Of a stretch of 64,000 nt of DNA, positions 22,601 to 32,224 are shown piece by piece. The first letter of the stretch is position 1. The number at the start of each line of letters is the position of its first letter. The notes under the pieces were generated by a model that was not told where the DNA came from, made no database searches, and saw only the letters and a program-made list of their open reading frames with translations. The translations under genes were made by a program, and so were the position numbers. Source of the DNA: Branchiostoma floridae. Lineage: Eukaryota; Chordata; Leptocardii; Amphioxiformes; Branchiostomatidae. Location of the stretch: positions 5,271,670 to 5,335,669 of the forward strand of contig NC_049994.1 of NCBI RefSeq assembly GCF_000003815.2. Direction: 5' to 3'.

Positions 22601-25600
22601 TTAATGTATGAAATAATACCACGCTTAATTGCATCGAATGTTTGCGTGTGTCACACTCAGCTATGTCTGTCATGTCCACAATCTTCATGTTACAATATTC
22701 ATAGCATGAAACTAATGACAACGTGAACTTCCAAACAATGACTTAGACAGAAAAAAGTCAAAGCTGGGAACAGGCCTGTGTTACATACTACGTCATTCTG
22801 TATTGATGTTGTTTTCCCCTACACAACACATTGAACACTTCGACAGCAGTCAATCGTAACCAACAGTAACCAAAATATGAAAGAAGGCTAACCAACACTT
22901 CAAGTATTTAGGATTTAACCAAATGTTGGACTGACTCAGCCAGCATTGTTTACGTAACCAAAGTATTTTATGGTATTTTTCCAGTGTATGGTGCATGGGC
23001 CATGCGTTCCTGTCTATCCGAATCACGTGAGTCTCTATCAAAACGTGACTTGGGCAGCACTGAAATAACCGAACAAACAAACTGAAGTATAACTAACGCT
23101 AACCAAGTTTTCTGATCCTTTCCAGTTGATGGCGGCTGGAGCCCGTGGCAGCCGGCTGGAGACTGTAGTGTGACGTGTGGCCAGGGTACTCAGCCTATAG
23201 AGAGACACTGTGACAGTCCAGCTCCTCAGCACGGCGGGATGCAGTGTTTGGGATCTAATACCTTCGTACAGCCCTGTGATGAAGGCCCGTGTCCAAGTGA
23301 GTTCACATCCACATTTACTAATCACCGACCCGAATAAGCTAAGGTTGGAATGGTTGGTTAAGATACAGAGGTGTCTATGTGTTTCGTATTGTGCTGATGA
23401 TGGACAATAATCCATGAAATCTGCTAACGACACAGAACTGGATCTGACGTGTACACGCGTCTATGCTGTTCAAATCATCATTAAATGGTAATTGGTAATC
23501 CACTATTATCTTAGTTGACGGTGAATGGAGTCCATGGAGCGGGTTCAGCGCGTGTAACGTTACCTGTGGCGGAGGAATACGGCTGAGAACAAGGCTGTGC
23601 GACAACCCCCCTCCCCAACATGGCGGTGACAACTGTGTTGGTGATGACGACGGTGACGGGGCTGACACAGATTTTGAGACGTGTAACACAAGCCCATGTC
23701 CAGGTGAGGCTTGTATAGTAATATAGCTGAAAAATACTGGCATGATTAGCTTTATTCATATTGTTTTCTTTATCGTTTCTTGTGCTGCGTTGCTGCCATG
23801 ATGATGATGATTGTCCGCCATGTTGGATCGTTACATCTGGACATTGCCTGGCCAATCACGTGATCATGACATCATGCATATACAGAGTCATGTCGTGTGA
23901 ATGCATTTAAGTTCGCGGGGATTTGATTTCGCGTAAGCCAGAAAGTGGAATTTCGCGGTGAATTGGCCCACCGCGAAAACGGCGCGAACATAAAACCACC
24001 GCGAACATGTTACATAATAATATATACTCTGACCACTATTGACAGTTGATGGCGGATGGAGCCAGTGGTTGCCATGGGAGACGTGTAGTCAGTCCTGTGG
24101 CGGAGGGACACAGAAAAGAGTGCGGACGTGCACAGAGCCCTCACCGCAGTTTAACAGCAACGGTTGCCACGGCGACACGGATGGTGATGGGTGGGATGTG
24201 GAATTCCAACCGTGTGAGACACAGTCATGCCCAGGTTGGTTGGCTTGTTTGTTTGTTTGCTTGCTTGTTTAACTGAGTGTTTTGATGGAGTCGCACTTTG
24301 ACTATTCCTGTTGTAGCTATCTATAGCACCCTTGCGGATAAATAAGGGTGAAACATGAATTATTAGCTTTTTTCATTAGTACAACATAAGCACATTTCAT
24401 ATTTAGCGTGTTGTTAATGTTCAGATGTTGTAACTCAGAATTTTTGTCCTTGACTTTTTATGTGTGCAAGACCAAAGACGGTGAAGACAAGAGATGAAAT
24501 ACTCGTATTCATGCCTAAAACCGCGTTGAAAGAAATTCGTTCTTATAAACCCTCGCCTTGCTTTCGAGGAAAATGAAAGTGTCTAAAGGTACAGCTTTGT
24601 TGTCTGTTGTGTTGTTGATGATGATAGTTGGCGGAGCCTCTGGAGTTTGGACTAACTAAAATCATGATAAAACATTTAGATCGAGAGTTAGTTGTACGTC
24701 ATTACATAATGTAAAATCAGATACGTTTTTCAATTTTTCGTATAACAAGTGCTTCTAATCATGATCAAGCTGATAGTTTTGTCTAAATATTCTAGTTGCT
24801 CATCTCCTGTAACTTGACCATGTGTAAATATAGAAACAATGATTTTAAACCCCACAGCTCCAACAACCGAACATCGGACATCAGATGCTCCAGCAACTCA
24901 AGAGATGACGAAAGACCCATCGGACTATTCTAAAACAACAGCAGAAGTTACAAAGGCGGCAATAGACACTAATACCAAGCCTCACACAATGGGTAAGCTC
25001 CATTTGAATCCACTCGTTGATAAAAAACGATATTCAAGCCTCAAAGCAAGATACCTATTGAGAAACGTGGAATATTGTCTATTACCCCATGGTCACACCG
25101 CATGTTGCACTATTAAAGTGTGTTTTGACGCAACTTTTAGCACTTGGTTTGCTGTCTTTTTACCAGATTCATTGGTCGTGTGTAGAGTAAGTACAAAATG
25201 TACATTTTGCATGACCGGTAAACAACCTTTAAACACCAGTTTTGTACAGTGCCCCGGCAAACTCCCTTCATCGGCAAACTCCCTTTCCCGGCATTAAGAG
25301 AACCGAGCCAATGTTAAAAATCGCGAACCAGCAACCCCCCACGACCCACAGAAAGCCAGCCCGCTCGAAATCTGCAACGAAGGCTATGTTTAGTGGACGA
25401 AATTTGATGCTACATGTATTAGTTTCAATCTCAGGTAGAAGCTTTACAAGACTGACTATGATAATTATATTTTCAACGAATTCTCGTTTGCACCAGAGTC
25501 TGAGAGCGCCCCTGTTTGCACCAATGAGTACATGGAGCTAGCCCTGCCTGCCCACCGACTCGCTCACGTGATCACCAGCGGGCTGCACTGGGACCCGGAC

Positions 25601-28600
25601 CCGAGCTGTCAGGCCACCTTCAACGGTACCCACTACATCCTGCGCACCGGGCTATATCAGTGTGGGACAAAGGTATGCTAAACTGAAGTATTTCATTATA
25701 TTTCAGCCATACCATAGGTATGGTGAAATATATTGTATTCGTAATGTTTCTTTCTTTCTTCTTTCTTTCTTTCTCCTGTCAAATCTTCGGAACACGGTAT
25801 CTCCGTTGTTCCTGAACCGATTGACTTGAAATTTGACACAAGGGTAGAGTGGGTCAATATCCCCAGACGTTTTTTTCATTTTTTTCATATCTACCTTTAA
25901 AATGATTTTATTAAGGTTTTTTGGTCATCTTAAGACCAAAACTGTATATTTGGGCCCCCTGTACCCTGGTATTATAACCGAATGAGCTGAAATTTGTCAC
26001 AGATGTGCTTTGATAATTCCCCCATACAAATTCAATACCACTTTTGGTGTACAGTATAACGAAATGCTTATTTTTGCGATTTTTTGGTCATTTTTTGACC
26101 AAAAAAGGACACTTTTGGCTCCTGTACCTTGGTTTTAGAACCGGATGACCTGAAATTTAGTATAGGAGTGCCCTAGACATATGCGCACATGGATTCATTA
26201 ACAGTTGAGGCATACAGTACAACAAAATGCTTAATTTTACGATTATTTGGCCATTTTATGACCAAAAAGTACACTTTTGGCTCTTGTGCTCTGGTTTTAA
26301 AACCAAATGACCTAAATTTTGGTAAAATGGTGCACCAGATATTCATTCAAATGACACATGTATAATTTTTGTCATAGACTACGTCAAAATGATAGATTTG
26401 GGGATTTTTTTTCCAATAGCCACAGGGGTCAATGACCTTAAGGTCGTTGACCCCAGCTGCAGATTGCACCTTCTGGCATATATGTCTATTTAATCTAATT
26501 AGATAGGTAACCAATCACTTAGCCTGAATCTATATCCTAAAGAGGGGGGGGGGAGGGTGACAGCCAATCAGCGAGTCCGGTGTTATCTGGAAGAGTCCAT
26601 TCTTACACGGAGGGGTTCATTTTTTTTAAAATTCATCCTCGGACTGGTGAAGTCTTTCAGTGGGTGTATTTTTGGACAGGTCTATTTTGCAGTTTTACAG
26701 AAGGTGTGCTGGAAGAGTCTATTCTCGCACGGAGGGGGGATTTTTTTAAATTCATATTTTGGACTTTGGTGACTTCTAGTTTGTCAAAGTCTTTCAGCAG
26801 GGTTATTTTGGACTGGTCTAATTTGCAATTTTAAATGGGTGTGCTGGAAGAGTCCATTCTTGCATGGAGGGGGGATTTTTTAAAAATCTATTGGCTTTTT
26901 TTTAAATCCATTTTTGGGACTTCAGTGATTATGTCAAAGTCCTATTTTAGCGGATGTATTTTTGGACTGCTCTACTTTACATGGAAGAATCCATTTTTTG
27001 CACACGGAAGGGGGATTTTTTCAAATTCAGTTTGGACGGGTGGTGATGATTCAAAATTCAATTTTTAGTGGAAGTGTTTTTAGACTGGTCTATTATACCT
27101 TTTCATGCACTGGGACCTTTTTTGCTGAATTCAATTTTGGATTTGGTTTCTTATTCAAAAGGCCAAGGTTTCAGTGGGAGTATTTCTGGACTGGTCTATT
27201 GTGCGAATTCACATAGGGTGCACTGGAGTCCATTCTTGAACGGGAGAATTTTGTAAGATTCATTTTTGGGTTAAACCGTCATTAGTAAAAGTGACTTTTC
27301 AAATGGGTGATTTTGAAATAGTCTATTGTTGCATGGGGAGGGAGATGGCTGAAATATGCTGTATTTGCTCTCAAGCAAATGTCGGCCTTTCTAGTTTTAT
27401 GTGTTATGTCCAGATATGGCAATGGGCTCTCTGAAGGTAGACTCTCACTACACTTGGGGCACCGGTGCGGCACTACGGGGTTCGTTCACTGGGGCACTGT
27501 TTTGTTACTTTCGAACGAACCCCGCAGTGCCGCGCGCACCGGTGCCCCAAGTCGAAGAAATACAGTAACATCGATGTGCAAATTTTGTTAGGGAGAAAAA
27601 ACACAGGAAGTCGCACTTGATATAAGCCTTGCATATGGGCCGTGCTTTTTGTGTATTAGGCAAAAAAAAAAATTTTTGTACGTAATGTTTGCTATCAACA
27701 TATTGGACATGCGTTATTCTTTTCGATGCATAGGTGACCTTTGACACGAAGTTCGTCATTTTCTCCAACAACGTCAGCCTCCTTTTCACCCATGATGGCG
27801 TCATCACTAGAGACCCGGATGTTGTCATACACTCAGTGTAAGTAGTATGTGCTTCTATCTAATGAGAATAACCTTGTGTCTAGAAATCATAAAGGCAGAG
27901 CAGGACTCACTGTTACTTCCGACACAGAAATTGGGCTTTTCGACTGTCCAACTACAGTCTTTGTCAAGGAATGAGCAACACAACAGTGGATTGCTCATTC
28001 ATTGACAAAGACTGTAGTTGAACAGTTGAGAATTTGAGACCAATATTTGTGTCAGAAAATTCAGTTCAACACTTCAACTTCACACAAAAAATCTAATGAA
28101 AATCCCGGTAAGCAAATGCTTTATTATTCCAATAGCTTGTGAAGTGTATTGTATTAAGATCTTAGATAATCTGTCAACACATATAGCCACAGCGTAGGTT
28201 CCATAGCAGGAAAAAAGGCCCAAGAGAGCCTGCCACAGAGGTTAGCCACGGCAAAGACAAAACACAGTGACCAAAGATATTGTTAGATATGTCAACAATT
28301 GTGCTGAAACAAACTACCATGTAATATATGTACAAATCTATTAAAAACGAAAAGAGATAACTATGCCAGAAGCTCAGGGATTCACCATCCAAAAAGCTGT
28401 CAGACAGTAAAGTATACTAGTAAGAACAGACACTACTGTGCCCCCAGATGTAAGTACGATCGTGACGAAGCCGTGATGTCCGAGTTCCTGCCCATCCCGG
28501 GCGGACTGGAGTTTGTTGATGAAGGGTTCGGTCAGCTGTCCATCCGGCTGGACCTGTTCCCCACACAGAGCTACCTGTCTCCGTACACCACACCTGACTA

Positions 28601-29169
28601 CCCGGTACACCTGCACCTGCGGGACATGATGTACCTGCAGCTGCAGGTGCAGGGTCACTCCAGACAGCTGTCAGTCATCGCCCTGCACTGTGAGGCTACA
28701 TCCGGGCACAACGCCTCCCTAAAGTACCCACTGATACAGGAAGGGTAAGCAAAGATATCTTCATTCTAAACCATTTTCCGTGGAAAGAGTTGTAAATTGG
28801 ACATAGATTTGTATTCTTTATTCATTCAGAGTAGACCGTGAGTGTAGTTGATTATAGCGCCCATATAAAATACGTTAGGTTCTACATTGACTTGCTTGCA
28901 ATCCATGTAGTCAATTTAGGTTGTTTTTTTCTGTGCATTTCTTTCCGTTTTCTTTGTACAAACCGCAGGACTTATATATATTATGTAACCATGGTTGCTA
29001 TAGGATTTGTTATTGTTAACATGAAAAATATTTCACCAAAATGTAATCATTATGATAGATAGCTTGCTATCTATCATTACATTTTGGTGAAATATTTTTT
29101 TTGCTTAAAACCTTCGCAACACATACAAGAATTGTATGTTTTAGGGGGTACGTGTGTGTTTGTTTGTGT

Positions 29170-29202
<33 letters not shown>

Positions 29203-29205
29203 AGT

Positions 29206-29247
<42 letters not shown>

Positions 29248-30367
29248 ACGTTAAGTTGGACAGGCCTGGACGGAAGGTCTTGATATTTGTTATGTGGGTA
29301 GGTCTTCACAAGGTCTTGGAAAGATTACATTTGGGCCCCCTGGCAAGTAATCACGGTACTGCAGTAGAACTTCCGGTTTTCATATCTCGTTTCCAGTTGT
29401 GCATCCGACGACACCCTACAATTCTACGGAGGACCTGATCCGGGTACACAGCGATTCGGTCTGGAGGCCTTTCGCTTCGTACAGGAAGTGACGACAGTGC
29501 ACATCCGGTGTGAGGTGGAGGTATGCGATGCAGCAGAAACTGGATCCCGTTGTGCCCAGGTACATGTACTAGTATGCACTATACCCATGTTTTTTTTTAC
29601 ACCGTAGTAAATTGCCAACGATGTTTTGCTCTGGGATTGTATCCTAAAAGATGGGGTGTTTGTTAGGGTTTGTGTATAGAAGAATATTTTCGAACAAACG
29701 AAGCATTTTCAAACTAGAACGCATTACTTAGTTAACAATCTTGAAAAATGCTCAATAGATTTAACTTCCCACAGGGTTGCAGAACTAGTCGTCATCACAA
29801 GAGGGCGCTCGAGGACGGGAACGACATGAAGAGCCGCTATATAATCTCCCGCGGGCCCATCATCGTCAATACAGATCAGGGTAAGTGTGGACTTAGTACA
29901 TCAATTATTCTCTTCAATACTTTCTCAAGCACATATTCTTCAAACCCTAAAATGTGTTATTCTTTATCATCGAAAAGATACAAACAGAAAGTCGGCTGAA
30001 TGTAGTAACCGTTGTTTGAGTGCGAAGGATTTATAAAGCACAGGACCAAAGAACTGTCAATACAGACAGGCCTGTCCTTGGTGCTGAACTCCAATTAAAC
30101 AACAGTAAAATGAAGCTATCTAGTTGAAATACATCTATTTCTACCTCTTTTACGCCGGCAAGCTTTCGTTTTTGTTGCTCTTTAACAGCTTTACAAAGTT
30201 TTGATCGTAAATTTCTCCCATTTGTAGCTGATAGTGCAGACAACGTCGCCCTCGTTGTTGGAGGTTCTGCTGGAGTCGTCATTATCGCTGCAGTTCTTCT
30301 GGCTCTCACAGTGCGGCGCTCAAAGTCGGTGCATCCGGGATACAAGCTGCTCGTTGACGCAGAGTGA
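13692..30367 (+). CDS. MAM-MAM-TSP1(x4)-ZP single-pass membrane protein, 19 exons
   Basis: Exons: 13722-13776, 17908-18087, 18499-18749, 18919-19000, 19391-19591, 20955-21077, 21429-21556, 22062-22143, 22251-22436, 23126-23296, 23515-23703, 24046-24234, 24858-24992, 25497-25672, 27734-27837, 28448-28744, 29397-29559, 29775-29880, 30228-30367. All phases agree; 2958 nt encode 985 residues from the ATG at 13722, or 995 from the in-frame ATG at 13692. The later Met gives the cleaner signal peptide. Order: signal 1-19, MAM 20-189, MAM 190-367, TSP1 368-612, Thr-rich linker 613-657, ZP about 658-910, basic cleavage site RHHKR 910-914, transmembrane helix about 946-968, 17-residue tail. ZP proteins usually polymerise outside the cell after cleavage at such a site. 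An extracellular matrix or surface-coat role is therefore inferred; partners and tissue are unknown. I do not recognise a named orthologue. Confidence 0.9.
14440..14545. repeat. Dispersed repeat family A, copy 3
   Basis: It holds AGCAGTTACTCAATCAACTGG, a GTAAACGGCCAGACG core and TCTTTCGTCAGTGAC in the same order as the copies at 7560-7680 and 39285-39375. It lies in intron 1 of the MAM/TSP1/ZP gene. Confidence 0.55.
15262..15600 (+). repeat. Dispersed repeat family B, long copy
   Basis: It begins with GTATGTAGAAGACCAGC and ACTCGAGAACGCTTAAATGG, then TTGACATTTGGTATATGGG, TACTGCAGCGGAAGTTCCGG and TTCTGGACATGCTACGG. Other copies or parts are at 12500-12770 (inverted), 19250-19390, 29262-29396, 36590-36840 (inverted) and 40040-40150. 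It is often preceded by a GTAT or GT microsatellite. Confidence 0.7.
16962..17082. repeat. Long near-perfect hairpin
   Basis: The left arm, 16962-17017, and right arm, 17027-17082, are reverse complements over 56 bp with two mismatches, around a 9-bp A-rich loop. It lies in intron 1 of the MAM/TSP1/ZP gene. It could be a fold-back MITE or a transcribed hairpin; the near-perfect pairing argues for a recent origin. Confidence 0.9.
17908..19000 (+). CDS. First MAM domain exons
   Basis: Exons 17908-18087, 18499-18749 and 18919-19000 encode residues 19-189. Family landmarks are [11 protein letters not shown] at the start, [18 protein letters not shown], an AQLVS-like [17 protein letters not shown], and the terminal [13 protein letters not shown] domains are extracellular adhesion modules held by disulfides. 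The acceptor of the third exon directly follows a short pyrimidine-poor tract, but phase and protein match are good. Confidence 0.9.
19250..19390 (+). repeat. Dispersed repeat family B fragment ending at a splice acceptor
   Basis: The fragment runs from the TTGATATTTGGTATGTGGG core to TAGTGGAACTTCCGG and TTTTGTTTCTGCAG, which is the acceptor of the exon starting at 19391. The shared part matches the copies at 15262 and 29262. Confidence 0.65.
19391..22143 (+). CDS. Second MAM domain exons
   Basis: Exons 19391-19591, 20955-21077, 21429-21556 and 22062-22143 encode residues 190-367. Landmarks are [52 protein letters not shown] and [12 protein letters not shown]. For the third of these exons I chose the acceptor AAG at 21426-21428 over CAG at 21437-21439. 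Only the former keeps phase 1 and restores the expected GTLQVY. Confidence 0.88.
20006..20822. mobile_element. TIR element, TAATACCCC family, copy 1
   Basis: The left end reads TAATACCCCCCTCACATT and the right end carries AATGTGAGGGGGGTATA. The interior, about 780 bp, is rich in CGATC and GATCG motifs and has no convincing transposase. A relative with ends TAATACCCCTGTCACATT lies at 35419-37051. It is inserted in an intron of the second MAM domain. Confidence 0.7.
22251..24234 (+). CDS. Four thrombospondin type 1 repeats, one exon each
   Basis: Exons 22251-22436, 23126-23296, 23515-23703 and 24046-24234 each encode one TSP1 repeat, and each is bounded by phase 1 introns. All have the Trp ladder ([21 protein letters not shown]) that is commonly C-mannosylated. 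All also have a C-x-x-S/T-C-G site (CTTTCG, CSVTCG, CNVTCG, CSQSCG) fit for O-fucosylation. Repeats 1, 3 and 4 carry an extra acidic loop of the form GDxDGD before the penultimate cysteine; repeat 2 lacks it. Confidence 0.92.
22985..23040 (+). pseudogene. Probable decayed TSP1 exon
   Basis: After a good acceptor (TTTTTCCAG ending at 22984), the phase-1 frame reads [16 protein letters not shown]. This resembles the VYGGW start of the first TSP1 exon but has no CxxTCG or later cysteines, and the frame stops about 33 codons in. It lies between TSP1 exons 1 and 2. It may be a relic of a fifth repeat, or chance. Confidence 0.3.
24858..24992 (+). CDS. Thr/Ser-rich linker exon
   Basis: It encodes 45 residues (613-657) rich in Thr, Ala and Pro, with no cysteine, joining the TSP1 block to the ZP domain. 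Both boundaries are phase 1. The composition suggests an O-glycosylated spacer. Confidence 0.85.
25497..29880 (+). CDS. ZP domain and cleavage-site exons
   Basis: Exons 25497-25672, 27734-27837, 28448-28744, 29397-29559 and 29775-29880. The ZP-N part has [23 protein letters not shown] and [11 protein letters not shown] includes [51 protein letters not shown] and RCAQGC, the usual cysteine layout. RHHKR after the last cysteine is placed where ZP precursors are cut by furin-like proteases. The intron before 29397 ends in a dispersed repeat. Confidence 0.9.
25780..26400. repeat. Tandem repeat, about 165-bp unit
   Basis: Diverged copies repeat the order: a GGACACTTTTGGCTCCTGTA-like core, a CTTGGTTTTAGAACCGGATG-like core, a TGACCTGAAATTT-like core, then a T-rich tract containing TTTTTGGTCATTTT. 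Three to four copies are visible. It lies in the intron between the first two ZP exons. Confidence 0.6.
26590..27260. repeat. Minisatellite, about 120-135-bp unit
   Basis: Recurring blocks are GAAGAGTCCATTCTTGCA, CGGAGGGGGGATTTTTT and GTATTTTTGGACTGGTCTA. Units start near 26590, 26711, 26845, 26982 and 27226, with one poorer unit near 27107. Several frames stay open over the array, but the products show only the repeat, so I do not call a gene. Confidence 0.65.
27352..27557. repeat. Hairpin relative of the GTGCGCTC MITE family
   Basis: Arms 27454-27488 and 27513-27551 pair over about 35 bp (CTTGGGGCACCGGTGCG, CGGGGTTCGTTC). The flank ATATGCTGTATTTGCTCTC matches, in inverse orientation, the interior of the MITE at 38523-38931, as does the GTTCGTTCACTG-to-TTTTGTTA centre. 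Same family, rearranged. Confidence 0.55.
27918..28058. repeat. Hairpin element in ZP intron
   Basis: Inner arms 27949-27978 and 27991-28020 are reverse complements over 30 bp with one mismatch. Weaker pairing extends outward to GACACAGAAATTGG and CCAATATTTGTGTC. Half of a related element is near 42705-42750. Confidence 0.75.
29024..29100. repeat. AT-rich hairpin element
   Basis: The arms AAAAATATTTCACCAAAATG and its reverse complement, continued by GATAGATAG/CTATCTATC, meet at a 4-bp loop. A 6-base bulge (CATTAT) is on the left arm only. It is a compact fold-back of unknown class. Confidence 0.8.
29148..29396 (+). repeat. GT microsatellite plus family B copy ending at a splice acceptor
   Basis: A TG-rich microsatellite (about 29148-29243) is followed by family B sequence: TTGATATTTGTTATGTGGG, ATTACATTTGGGCCCCCTGG, TACTGCAGTAGAACTTCCGG. 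It then runs into TCTCGTTTCCAG, the acceptor of the exon at 29397. Confidence 0.75.
30228..30367 (+). CDS. Transmembrane and tail exon
   Basis: It encodes a hydrophobic stretch ([20 protein letters not shown] onward, about 23 residues), a basic stop-transfer RRSKS, a short tail and TGA at 30365-30367. The element at 30410 begins 42 bp after the stop, so the ancestral 3' UTR is interrupted. Confidence 0.9.
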
Positions 30368-30462
30368 AGTGCCATCATTTATTTGATCATCAGCAAAATT
30401 GATACCTACCACAGCACGAAATCTGGTATTTAAGCAAGCTTAAACTCAACGTAAACGCGACG

Positions 30463-30846
30463 TTTCTGCACCCTTTCCGCAACTTAACGACATCTATCCG
30501 TGAACGTAAAGGTTCCCTTTAATGTTACCTTTACGTTGGCACTTAAAAGTGCGTTTCGGCACTCCTTCACGTGCCTTTCCGCAACTATTAGACGCTTAAA
30601 GGCGTCGTTAATGGCAGTTTTTCGTAACCTATACGGGCGGAAAGCACGCGTTTATTAAGACCTTTCTGCACCCTTTCCGCAACTTAACGACATCTATCCG
30701 TGAACGTAAAGATTCCCTTTAATGCACTTATATGTGCGTTTCGGCACTCCTTCACGTGCCTTTCCGCAACTATTAGACGCTTAAAGGCGTCGTTAATGGC
30801 AGTTTTTCGTAACCTATACGGGCGGAAAGCACGCGTTTCTTAAGAC
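30463..30846. repeat. Direct duplication, about 190-bp unit
   Basis: Two consecutive copies (about 30463-30660 and 30662-30846) share CACCCTTTCCGCAACTTAAC, GTGCGTTTCGGCACTCC and ACGCTTAAAGGCGTCG almost exactly. The first has a short insertion after CCCTTTAATG. They sit in the left half of the 3.5-kb element. Confidence 0.85.
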
Positions 30847-32224
30847 CTTTCCGTGATATTTTGACCACATTTACAGTCGATTTCAGTCACGATTTCCCCA
30901 CGTTTATGTGTCGTTTACACACCCTGAAAGGCACGTGAAGAAGTGCAGAAACGTACGCTTTCCGTGATCTTTCCTTGGACTATAGTTGTCATTTATTTTT
31001 AGTAAAGGCGGCGTAAGTTTAAACCTTTCCGCATCTTTAGGTAGGCTTTATGTGTTTTGTGTGGCTTAAATTGGAACTTTTGCATCGGGTATGCGTGTCT
31101 TATTTGGTGTGAATCATACCTACACCGGTATCTATGGCTTCGCCGTCTAAACTATCTTGTGATTCTAATTGTGGACTTGGATTGGTCGACCGAGGGATAA
31201 TCGGTGTACAATATCCATGCACGAATCTCCGCTACATTTAAGTCCACAACTTGGAGTCCAGTGTCGGGCGATACGCCTGGAAAGACGTCATTTCAAGCAA
31301 CATAGTTCCATCTGGCCATCACATTAGGAAAAATCCGCTGAGATTCCCGAAGACGGGTACTGTTTTGTGATGAACAGGCCGTGCTCTCCATGTCTCCGCC
31401 AGCTTATGCTGGTCAAGACGACACAGTCTTGAATTCACCCTGAGTTGTGCCCCGTTGAAGACTCTCCAACATACGTACTCCGTTTCCGGCAAGCCGTGAG
31501 TGTCCTATGGTTATGTCCGCTCCGTCCTGTAGTTCCGTTGGAATCTATTTGCGGCAAAGCCACGCCGATAATCCGTGTGTTGAAACGGGTCCAAGGCTCC
31601 TTCTTGACTTGTCCCGAAACAGACGCCCTGCAAACTGGTTTCTTCTATAAATTATGGCATATTCGTTAGGTTTAAAAAACCCACCTTTGTCTGTCATTGG
31701 ATAACGCCCTATCACATGACACACGTGAACCTCTTCTGGGAGCTGCTAATTAGAAATTCAATGCCGCGTTGTTCGTTATTCATAGTTGACGGCGAATAAA
31801 TTTGAATTTGAAAAACGCCATCCCCTTTGTACGCTGTTTAGCCAAGGTTAAGCTAAACACAACTGTTACCACACTAGAAAATACCAGCCTTTCTGGGAGA
31901 ACGTGATTATTGCTTGTAGATAATAAATGTTCTTCCAGATGATAAGAAAGTTTTTTTGTACAATTATATAAACAGCAAACCCGCTATATTCCCATGATAC
32001 GTTACCGGGTAGTGAGGACGCTATGTCGTCGGGATGCCAAGCTGCAAGGCACAGCCACCCGCGAGCGACATTCTGGACAGGCCGCCCAGTACTAGTCCTC
32101 TTACCCTGAACGGGAACACGCCGTAATTATGACCACCAATCTTCGGGGGCATGTACGCAGTGCTCCCGGCGACTGTTGTTTCCTTTCAACAAGGAGGTTA
32201 AATATTTAATTTCCTTGCTTTCAA

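Noticed and set aside
29101-29438. Cys/Val- and His/Thr-rich ORFs on both strands
   Set aside because: They are translations of the TG/CA microsatellite and end when it ends.
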